From Apoderus coryli (lineage: Eukaryota > Arthropoda > Insecta > Coleoptera > Attelabidae), in contig OU452211.1 of the NCBI GenBank assembly GCA_911728435.2, positions 9,716,428 to 9,780,427 of the forward strand: a DNA stretch of 64,000 bases. Direction: 5' to 3'. Positions within the stretch are counted from its first letter, which is position 1; every line of letters begins with the position of its first letter. Positions 55,331 through 64,000 of the stretch are shown in pieces. The notes under the pieces are model-generated. The model was not told the DNA's origin. It worked only from the letters and a program-made list of their open reading frames with translations, and did no database searches. The position numbers and the translations under genes were made by a program.

Positions 55331-56169
55331 CTATAAGACGTGTTTACATTTTTCTATTACAATAGTAATATGACTTTGAAATTTAGTCGATTTTAGTTGG
55401 CCATAATCGATCGAATCCCTTCCCGGCTGGAGGCTGTAGTAGTGTAGCCTTCGCTGTCTGGATGTGGATAAATCTGATATCGCTATTATGTCGTGGTGTA
55501 TAGTGCTTTTGCCGTCGTATTTTACGTAATGAACATGAGGATTAGCCTCCTTAGCCTCCCTCGACGAGCCGCTACTGCCATATAGTAGATTAACATTACA
55601 AGAATAATTGGTGTCCAAATTTAATGTCAGATTAAGGATTTTCAAAAATGCAGTGTCTAACAAAAATCCGTTGAAAATGTGTAATGATATTTACAATTCA
55701 TACTTATGTCAAAGATTATGTACATTAATATTTGCTTATGTCATCACAGACATGTGAAGATTGGACACAAACTGCAATTACAATGTCAATAATTAAACTA
55801 ATGGTTGGTAAATAGTATTCGTAACTGGTAATATAAGTCAAACATTTGCTATTCAATCAAGAGGGACGATACGTTATCCATTCCTTTTAGTGTGGCCTCA
55901 CTAATAATTAAACATTAGTTAAACATAAAATAATGAATAATTATTTATAAAACACAAAAAAAAAAACAGATGATACAGAGTGTACTATTGGTTACAACTA
56001 ATTACTTATAGCAAATCAATCACTACAAAAAAAAATACTTCTTTCACGAGAGAGAAAAATCAACTTCTAAACATTTAACTAATCTCCACCTTACTTCTCT
56101 TCCTGGGGCCTTACGTAACTTTTCTCTTGTGAGTTCATTTCATGAATTTCTAATTTGTTCCTTTAAAAG
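55331..56169. other. No gene supported
   Basis: A 110-codon minus frame (55331-55663) directly upstream of the R2-like remnant shows no recognised motif. The rest is AT-rich. Confidence 0.4.
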
Positions 56170-56461
56170 TTATGGGTTGGCGTTTACTTTACTTTATTTT
56201 TCATGTTCCGCACAGGAAGAAGTCTAGTGGGGTCAAGTCAAGTGATTTAAATGGCTACTGTATCGGTCCATTTATAACTATCCAAATATCCTCGAAAATA
56301 TAATTTAAAAATTCTTGGACGATTCTTCCTTTATGGGGCGGCGCTCCGTCATGCTGGAAAAACACATTTGCTCGTAGCTCCAATGACACATTTGTCGAGA
56401 AGTTGCTCTTGAAGAAATTGCAAATATTATTCACTGCATGCTTCGTAAAAGTATGAACCAA
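56170..56461 (-). pseudogene. Degenerate DD41D mariner transposase fragment
   Basis: The frame gives RANVFFQHDGAPPHKGRIVQ, EFLNYIFEDIWIVINGPIQ, then WPFKSLDLTPLDFFL. It aligns with the catalytic region of the intact transposases (QQDGAPPHY...GPIEWPARSPDLSPLDFFLWG), and the two Asp residues are again separated by 41 residues. Sequence identity is far lower than between the two intact copies, so it is an older or different family of the same DD41D lineage. Both HTH domains are gone and a stop follows shortly. Confidence 0.82.
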
Positions 56462-59417
56462 TGCCCGTTAATAATACCACACCGAAAATTAATGCCAAAA
56501 TGTGCTGCAAAAGTTGTTACAGTTACGAATTTTTGATATTGGTTTATTCTACAAATTTGTTTACAATTTCTTAACGAATAAAGATAGCAAATTTTTTTCT
56601 TTACGAGAAGTGCTCAGAAAAAGCTCTTTTGAACTGTGCAATAACACGTAAATAGAAAAAAGGTTGATAACGTTATTTACTTCAGTTTCCAAATTTTTTC
56701 ATTTTCTCATCACAGAGCTGGGACATCAAGTTTTGCTCATCCTGTACATTCGATCTGAAGTCTATATTTTCATAAAGATACAGCGTGTGCTTGTGGAGGA
56801 GTACTGATGCAGCATGATGAAATATCACACTCGGAGTTTTCTAAACTTACGAAAAAATCACTTACAACGAAATTCTATTCTCTAAAAAAGGCTTTGGTAA
56901 AACTAGCGCTTTTTTCAATTTCGATAAAGCTACTTTTTCCAAACAATTTTTAGATCAAATTTTTCGATGGCTATAGTCTTATTGTTACTGTTTGTCATTC
57001 TCTTTGAACATTCGTTGGCAGCATGATTTTACAAAAACCAACAAAGCCATCCGTTCTGATGTTCTTCGGAAAAGCAGTTAAATGAAAAGCATTTCGATAT
57101 TTAAAAAAAAAAGCCAAGTTACACCCTTGGTTTTTTATACAGAGGTAAGTGTTATCTAGATATGGGACTATTATAAAGGAACATTTTGTGTTTAAACCTG
57201 CGAGGTTGTAATACGTATATAAGAGTATAAATACGATAAAATTACATGGTATATGTATTTTGTTGAAAACATTACATGCAGCATAATACGTTTAATATTT
57301 TCACGCGAACGATTTTAGCAACGAGATAGCGTGATACGCAATGTGTTTTATTTTCCAACAGTTCTTTCTATTGTCACTAAAAGCAATGGAGAACCAACGT
57401 AGTAAAATCAAACTACTATAAAAGATACCACAAGGATAATACACGCTATTGCATTCAACATGAAAGCTTCCTTAAAGTTCATCGAAATAAACTACAGTCA
57501 GTTTAAATGCATATTCGACTGAATTCATTCAGCAGTTGTCAAAGGAATTGTGCAGGAAAGCAGGAATGATCGCTTGACGTTAGTCCAAACTAAATCCTAT
57601 TTTCTGCAGAGGGCAAATGTTTTTGCGATGTTTGTTTCGCCTTGGGAATTTCGTATAGACGATTTAGGGTTCTTCTAAGTTACGACCAAAGTTCCAAGAT
57701 CTACTAGATCGTGATGAATATCTTTAGGGTGTCACGAGGTTGGTTTTGGGAAAACTAAGTGTAATGTCGCAATATTGCATGTCAGGACTAACACGCCCGA
57801 TCAAGTACGAAGATTAGTCGACGAGGCATCAGCACGACGACGGTCGGAGTACAGTTAGTCAAGCTCACGCACGCACGTACTGATTTGAAAAGAGTTTTAC
57901 TTAAGATTAATACGGTTTCAAGTACTCTACTCCATATTGATTGTGACATATATTCGGCTGTGATCTATAATAAATGTTTTAAGATCACAAGTTCAACCAT
58001 TCTTACAAGAACCACCTTTAGATCAACGGAGAAATGGTATTTATTTTCAACAAGACGACGCATAGTTCAAGGGTAAAAGCTAACTCAGTGGCGGCTCGTG
58101 GGTAATTTAATTAGGCAGGACTAATATAAAAATTTAGATGAAGAAAATTGCGCCGTTGGCGAAAATTTTTTAGATTGTCACGGTCAAGCGCCTTAGATGA
58201 AAAGTAGGAAATTATCAAGGTAAAAAAGAACACGTTAAAATACGGGTTTCGTAAGGTAAATCTTTATTTTTGTTTGTTTTGATTTTTATATGTTTTTTTT
58301 TTGTTCAAAAATGTATCGCCTTAAGCTATGCGTTTTACATTTTCTCATACTTATATATTAACTAGAATAGGAAAATTAAAGGTTCCATTCGTCGATTTTT
58401 ACTAGCCGCAAAATGATTTATTACTTCATCATGAAATTCTGAACCTAACTGTAAATCTTTCTCGAAAAACTTAAAGGTTTGCGAGAAATTCGCGTTTGAA
58501 AATTTCAGTATATGTGCAGTATCCATCTGTTTCTAAAAATATTATTTACTTTTGTAATGATCATCAATATGACATTTATTAAATTTGTGAAAATCAGTGT
58601 TTTTTCGTATGTAATTCGTCGTTATCCTTTTAAATTGTTTTTGATATTTTTTATATTTAATTTAACTAAACTTACGAGGTGCCTCTTTCCGCAAAGTTCA
58701 CACGTCACTGAAATACATACATGTGTTTGTGTCAGTTCGGAATATATATGACATTCAACAAGTTGTGTGTAAATGACAAATCAATACAAACAGTATAGCT
58801 TTTGTGTCTTCCAAGTCATAATAGCTATATTGGTAGCCTATTTAACACACACAAAAGCCTACATTGGTATATATGAACATTTCGATGTAAATCAAGTCAA
58901 ACTGGATTTGATTTATGGCAGTTACAAAAAAAATATAATCGATTTTTATACTATTTGTTCTCTAATTGAAGGTCGTGTTTAAAATAGTTTCTCTTTGTAA
59001 CAGAAAAGTACGAAACAAGCAATTTGAAATAATTGTACGCTTACATTTTTGGAGCCTAGCTTTTCATGCTTGCTTCCGCAACTTTGACATGATCTGATCA
59101 CAACATAACTGCGTGTTGGATTCTAAAGCAACTGCTTTACTATTGATTGAACGACTAAATTAGTTTACACTATGTGTATCAACGCTATCAGGAGACTGGC
59201 TTGATAGCCAGAAGACCGAGATCTGGAAGATAAAGAGTCACCACCCAAAGAGGGTCGTTCCAACGTGGTCGAGCAAATAATATGATCACAGCGCCTTTTT
59301 TTTAGGTCATTTAATTTTTAAATTTTATACGATTTTATATTATGTAGATTCAACATAATCGCTAGATGCTAAATATTAAATTATACAACTGTGAAGCAAA
59401 ATAACATTTTATTCTTC
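56462..59417. other. No gene supported
   Basis: About 3 kb. 58086 starts CAGTGGCGGCTCGTGG, a hAT-type terminus, but no matching right end was found within 1.2 kb. 60-80-codon frames at 58512 and 58773 carry hydrophobic stretches only expected from T-rich DNA. Confidence 0.4.
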
Positions 59418-60452
59418 TTAGGACGCCGTCTCCCTACGAAGGTTGGCGATCCAAATGGCTATTGTTGTGCGGGAAACCGCAGCTCTGAAAATTTCTATGG
59501 ACGTCTGTCCGAACTATCTACGTAAGTCCCTCAGCCATGAATTTTGTCTACGGCCGACTGAGCGTTTTCCTTCGATCTTTCCCTCTATTATCAGGCGGAG
59601 AATCTCATATCGTTCGCCTCTCATGATATGTCCTAGGTACTGCAGCTTTCTCTCCTTGATTGTCGTGAGGAGTTCTTTGTGTTTACCCATTTGCTGCATA
59701 ACCTCTATGTTTGTCTTATGTGCCGTCCAAGAAACTCGCAGCATTCGTCTGTAGGCGTACATTTCGAACGCATCGATTCTCTTTTCTGAGGTTGCATCAA
59801 TCGTCCAGCTCTCACATCCGTATAGAAGGACAGGGAAGATGTAGCAGCGAAGTAATCTAATCCGGAGGTCCAGGCTGAGGTCTCGGTTTGCCAGAAGTGT
59901 CCTCATGTTATTCAGAATTTTCCGTGCTTGCGCAATTCTTGATCTAATTTCGGTCTTTGAGTCGCATTGCTGGCTGACGAGTACCCCCAAGTATTTTATA
60001 GATGACACTTGTGTAATGTGCTCTCCGTTGATCATTAGAGTAACGGGTCTTGGTGATTTTGAGAATACCATCAGTTTGGTCTTGGATGTATTCATATAAA
60101 GCCCAAAGTTCTCACTATACTCCACAATAAGGTTCATAAGGGATTGAACTTCTGTTATACTGCTGGCTATTACGACGGTATCAGCTGCGTATCGAAGGTT
60201 ACTTATATTGATTCCATTGATCTTTATGCCTGCAGTTGAATTTTCGAGAGCTTCGATGAATATTGCCTCAGAGTAGAGATTAAACAGTAGTGGGGACAGT
60301 ACACAACCTTGTCGCACGCCCCTTCTTATTGCTATTTCTTCTGATGTAGACCCTTCGATTTTGACTGTTGCTGTTTGGTGCCAATAAAGTTCAGTAATGA
60401 TCCTTAGATCTTGAGCGTCAACACATTTTATTACCAAACAAAAAATAAACAT
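59418..60452 (-). pseudogene. RTE-type LINE reverse transcriptase, C-terminal two thirds
   Basis: A 312-codon frame (60452-59514) followed, after a single TAG, by the natural C-terminus (IFRAAVSRTTIAIWIANLRR, ending TAA at 59418). Blocks: IRRGVRQGCVLSPLLFNLYS (RT motif with GVRQG), NLRYAADTVVIA (catalytic box, normally YADDT: the first Asp is Ala here), NTSKTKLMVFS, IKYLGVLVSQ, RIRLLRCYIFPVLLYGCESW, MLRVSWTAHKTN, YLGHIMRGERYE and KRSVGRRQNSWLRDLR. This is the pattern of RTE-clade proteins. The N-terminal endonuclease is missing. One catalytic Asp lost and one stop: inactive but young, with the longest coding stretch of any LINE here. Confidence 0.9.
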
Positions 60453-60479
60453 TTTTTGAACAAGAAATAGTTAACTAAT

Positions 60480-60812
60480 CTAAATTAGCTAAATAACCAT
60501 TAAATCAACATTCAGAAATAAATCAGTCACATTGATATTGTCAAACAAATAACTTTCAATCGATATGATTGCCAAATTATCGAGCCGCTGTTAGCCCATT
60601 GACGATCTTAAGTAGATTTTGATTAACTTTAACTTTGACAAAGTTCTCTCCGCTGAAGCAACAGATAGGTACAGGCATTGTCAACAAAATTCGCAAAGCT
60701 ACGCTTGCATTTGGAACAGAATGAGTTAAATTATTTTTTATAATGTAGTCTAATATTTGCGTCGGATTTTTTTTAAAATTGCAACTCATGGAAGAATTCT
60801 GTTTCATTTATG
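60480..60812 (-). pseudogene. hAT transposase dimerisation-domain fragment
   Basis: Minus strand: VPNASVALRILLTMPVPICC, FSGENFVKVKVNQNLLKIVN, GLTAAR, and after a stop LAIISIES. This matches the hAT C-terminal dimerisation domain (FPNxxIALRILLTxPVxVASGERSFSKLKxIKNYLRSxMxxERLxGLAxLSIE). The SGERSFSKLK core is altered to SGENFVKVKV. Wedged between an RTE LINE and another LINE. No hAT termini are visible around it. Confidence 0.8.
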
Positions 60813-60814
60813 TC

Positions 60815-61810
60815 ACGCTCATTACCATTTTTATCTATTAAAACTTCTTCAAGCTGTAAACAACAATTTAGTTGTTCCTTTTCTTGTAAATCTTAAAATT
60901 TGCAAGACTGTTGCTTTGCGTTTTAATAGATATAAATCTATAAATTTTACCATCAATTTTAACAATATTCCCTTGCCATGGTCAGAATCAGCTAAATTAT
61001 TGGGGGTATACGTTGACGAGAGGTTGAGCTGGACAACAAACATTGACAACCTTTGTGGTCGACTGTATAGGAATTTGTACGTTTTGCAGTCATTGAGTAA
61101 TCACAGGGACAGAAAATCATTACTTGTCATCTACTTTTCTCAAATCTACTCGATTATAGCTTATAATATAGTGGTATGGGGTATGCATGCATGCGGAGGC
61201 TGAGAGTCTTCATTTTACAAAAAAGAGCTATCCGATGCATTTTCGGAATACCTTATAGAGTCACCTGTAGATACGCCTTTAAACAGCACAAGATTCTTAC
61301 TGTCCCGTGCGTTTACCTATACAAGTTACTCGGATCAATATTTAAGTATAAAAATAAAATTCCCATGTCCACGAACAATCATGAACATTTTACAAGAAGG
61401 AGATATCACTTGTACTTACCCCGGCCACATCATGAGTTCTACAAAAAGTCTCCTATGTATTCTGGAGCCCAAATTTTCAAGAGGCTTCCTTCTGGCATAA
61501 GGGAGTGCCAATCTGAGGGTTTATTTAAGAGAGCCTCAATAGCATAGTGTGTGTTTTTTTTTTAATTTTTTTTTACCATATGCAATATATTATTTTTACT
61601 ATATTTTGACTGTATTGTGTGTGTGTGTGTAGTTTTACTTTTATATTTATGAAGTTGTAAGTGCTCTTGATAAATTTGTCCAGTGTACGTAGGTGAGAGA
61701 GATATTTGAACTTCAATTTTGTTTGTATATGGTTATAATTACGAGTTACAATACGCTTTGTCTTGGCTATGTGCAAAAACTGTGGTACCAATAAAGATTA
61801 TTTATTTATT
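60815..61810 (+). mobile_element. LINE ORF2 C-terminus with 3' end
   Basis: The first frame (to 61203) carries FNNIPLPWSESAKLLGVYVD (thumb block), LSWTTNIDNLCGRL and LLVIYFSQIYSIIAYNIVVW. A frameshift near 61190 leads to VFILQKRAIRCIFGIPYRVT, KQHKILTVPCVYLYKLL, TRRRYHLYLPRPHHEFYKKS and GAQIFKRLPSGIRE, a complete LINE C-terminus with a stop at 61547. A 250-bp 3' UTR with a GT microsatellite (61616-61630) ends in caataaag and a short TTTA tail (61790-61812). The RT palm is missing, so it is 5'-truncated. Its 3' tail abuts the hammerhead-bearing segment. Confidence 0.85.
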
Positions 61811-61835
61811 TGTAAACCGACATGCGTATCATCAT

Positions 61836-61922
61836 CGTATCACACTGCCTGCCGATCACCACTGATGAGTTGTGGATTAACGAAACAGCCCGTCTGGTGA
61901 AAGCATGGTGAAAGTGGTATCG
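61836..61922 (+). ncRNA. Hammerhead ribozyme (type I, PLE-type)
   Basis: TCACCA (61856-61861), CTGATGA (61862-61868), stem II GTTG/TAAC around TGGAT, GAAAC (61882-61886), stem III AC/GT around AGCCC, GTC (61892-61894), then TGGTGA. Stem I TCACCA/TGGTGA has six perfect pairs, and a second helix pairs gtatcac with gtggtat beyond an internal loop. Predicted cleavage is after 61894. Compared with the ribozyme at 5293, stem II changes from GTCG/CGAC to GTTG/TAAC and keeps pairing (one G-T), supporting a selected structure. No PLE ORF is visible in the flanks. Confidence 0.88.
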
Positions 61923-62825
61923 AAAAGTTCGAAGGTAATTTTGTTTTTTCCTTACTTATCCTACCGACTTATTAAATGACCTTCTAGGTACATTTTAATC
62001 TCATCTTATAATAGTATTTTCTTCAAGAAAAATTAGCAGAAAGAAGTAATCGATTATTATCAAAATTCTGATTATTAATGGAAAGTGTATGAATATAGGT
62101 ATGAGAAAAAAATCCCCTTCAAAACCCATCCAAGCAAGAGCGTATGTAATACCTCTAAATTTATGAGTTGTAGTGAAGTGCACTTTGGGGAAATAACCAC
62201 TTTAGGGAAAAACGTTTGATCTTCCAAATAATCAAGTTGGAAATATATACAGTTTGTCCAAATAAGTGGATGAGATCGTTTGGTGTGAGGTTCTTCGACA
62301 GGGTGTTTAGAAAATTAGAAATTCCTAGTTTTTGTTGTACTCTGGGAAACACCCAATCCATCAGCATGCTCAATGTAAATTCGGCTAACGATGGAAAATA
62401 AAATATTAAAATCGTAGCAAAACTTAAAAAAAAAATCCCTGGCAGATTTTTTTCTCATACAAGAATTGAATTTAAGAAAGAAAGAATATACAATATGAGA
62501 CAGATGCGAAATATCTAGGGTTAGTACTAGACAAATGACGAAAGCACACAAACAATTAATTGGGGAATCCCCACCGGGGATAACTAGGAGCATACTGTTG
62601 TTGTAGACGACCCATCACAACGCTTTAAATCACCACAGTGGTAAACATTGAAATAGTGTTAGTCGGGATTTGACTACTTCAGTGCTTTGTTATCGATTTT
62701 ACCAAAAGATCATACACAGATAAGCCAACTATTTTATCTTTTTGGATAGCTAAAAACATATAGATGTTTTTTAATTAATCTCCACAAAAAATGTTACTGG
62801 ACTATTTTTGACAAATCGTCGATTT
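61923..62825. other. No gene supported
   Basis: AT-rich. Small ORFs near 62161-62593 on both strands have no recognised features. Confidence 0.4.
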
Positions 62826-62945
62826 AAATAAAAGTGTTGTTAATATTTTACATTTAATGTAGATTTAAAGGCTACCGCTCCAGTAATTACCAGATTTCTG
62901 GTACTTTAAATTTTACTTTTAATTAAGTGCCTTATTTTTAACAAA
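62826..62945 (+). repeat. Dispersed repeat, copy 2 (partner at 2041)
   Basis: Matches the reverse complement of 2041-2152, including gctccagtaattaccagatt and aattaagtgccttattttt, with two or three differences. Confidence 0.65.
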
Positions 62946-64000
62946 GAACCACAAAAAAAATCTTCAAAACGAGACTAAATTAAAAAATATTATATATATG
63001 CGACTACAAGGTGACACTGTTCCAAAAAATCTTAAAAATTCGAATATCTTGAAAACGGTGCACTTTGGACCAGGGTACTATATAGTCAAATTGACTTCTT
63101 ATGACTCCTGCTATCACGTCCTAAAATATTCATGTCTACTTACAAGTAACCCTATATACATCTAGCACCAGATTTTCTGATTTTATACCACCACGTCCCA
63201 AGAATTATTTTCTCTCAAATGGCATTTCTTACCTCAAAGTGATAACAGCTTTAGACATTTTCAGGATTTCTTGCACTCTACCGATATTAAAGTTACCGAA
63301 TTCGACATGATGTGTGATATACTGGAAAGATATCTGAACGGCAATTGTGAGATAGTGGGAACGACAAATAATTTAATAAAAAAGTTTGTGTCCATATCCA
63401 AGCACACAGGAACTATAGAAAAGTTTTCAAAACTAACAATACTCACGTAAGTTTTGTTCTTTCAGCAAACGATGTTGGTTAAAAGCGAACAAAAAGCAAG
63501 TGAAACTTTGTAGAATTAGTTATACTGGATGTTCCAGCGGGTTATCAGTCTAAATTGCAACCGAGCTTTAAATAGGAGGAGTTGCATTGTTGCTATTGGG
63601 TATGTTATTCATTCGAAGCTAACGGCGTGGCCAGTGCATGGAAGGCTTACTGTGGATCGTACAACAGTAGAGGCTGTCCCAAATTCGACGGTTTCGCGGG
63701 TTGTCTCGGTTGTTAGAAAAGATAGAAGAAAACGGTTTTCGAGGCAGTGTGCTACTTTTCAATCAGAATTAGAGCTTTTTTCATATTTTCGATTTCAGTT
63801 TCTGGGACAATGGCTATACAATCATCACCGCATATCTATGAAATAATGTTGGGTAGGAACTTAGATTTGGTATAATCGTCTCTTCCAAATCTTCAAGAAC
63901 TAATTGAGCGATCACACTGGAAAGCGAAGCACACACACAGCAGATATTTTTGTCTAAGACAATTTCAGGGAATTTTATAAACGTATATTAGCAAAAATGT
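62946..64000. other. No gene supported
   Basis: AT-rich. The 105-codon frame at 63529 has no recognised motif. atactggatgttccagcgg at 63523 is like a transposon end without a partner. Confidence 0.4.

Noticed and set aside
55331..55663. 110-codon minus-strand ORF upstream of the R2-like remnant
   Set aside because: Not recognisable as RT or any domain; probably chance.
58512..58982. Two hydrophobic ORFs that mimic membrane or signal peptides
   Set aside because: T-rich DNA translates to such peptides by chance; no supporting context.
58086..59300. Complete hAT element starting CAGTGGCGGCTCGTGG
   Set aside because: No matching right terminus or 8-bp duplication found.

Overview
This window looks like AT-rich intergenic DNA from an insect nuclear genome. 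A beetle is my best guess, but nothing here fixes the order. The grounds are the density and mix of degraded transposable elements (Penelope-like elements, several LINE lineages, IS630-Tc1-mariner, piggyBac, hAT, a MULE-type gene, DUF7869-type and THAP fragments) and the lack of any complete host gene, bacterial operon or rRNA. Only one gene model is intact: a DD41D-type mariner transposase, present twice. Nearly every other coding trace is broken by stops, frameshifts, truncation or nested insertion.

Layout. 0-7.2 kb: a Mutator-like/YqaJ gene remnant, a palindromic repeat, LINE pieces on both strands, an inverted-repeat pair, and a Penelope-like (PLE) reverse transcriptase fragment ending in a well-formed hammerhead ribozyme, with a LINE 3' end next to it. 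7.28-9.37 kb: transposon copy 1. 9.6-12.6 kb: piggyBac, LINE and PLE fragments. 12.6-24.7 kb: sparse, with two PLE-type hammerhead motifs, a DUF7869-like pseudogene split by an 814-bp insertion, a THAP fragment, a 1.9-kb foldback transposon with nested palindromes, and another hammerhead-like motif. 24.71-26.79 kb: transposon copy 2, inverted relative to copy 1. 27.7-36.2 kb: LINE remnants (RT, RNase H, 3' ends), one interrupted by a poly-A-tailed LINE insertion. 37.2-38.0 kb: a 170-bp tandem satellite with a 510-bp higher-order pattern. 38.7-39.6 kb: a PLE insertion bounded by 13-bp direct repeats, carrying a GIY-YIG endonuclease and a hammerhead-like core. 39.6-49 kb: mostly unannotatable AT-rich DNA with one possible first exon. 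49-56.5 kb: an inverted-repeat element, a hAT MITE with a perfect 8-bp duplication, LINE endonuclease and RNase H pieces, a DDE transposase relic, an R2-like LINE and an older DD41D relic. 59.4-62.9 kb: an RTE LINE, a hAT C-terminus, another LINE and a second well-formed hammerhead ribozyme.

The most interesting thread is the ribozyme one. At least six places, on both strands, show the hammerhead core (CTGANGA, stem II, GAAA, very short stem III, cleavage triplet) with compensating stems. Two of them are adjacent to, or inside, recognisable PLE fragments. Stem III is repeatedly a tiny palindrome (ACGGCCGT, ACATGT, ACGT), which suits action as dimers. The second thread is recent activity: two 2,087-bp transposons with about 335-340-bp terminal inverted repeats and identical encoded proteins.
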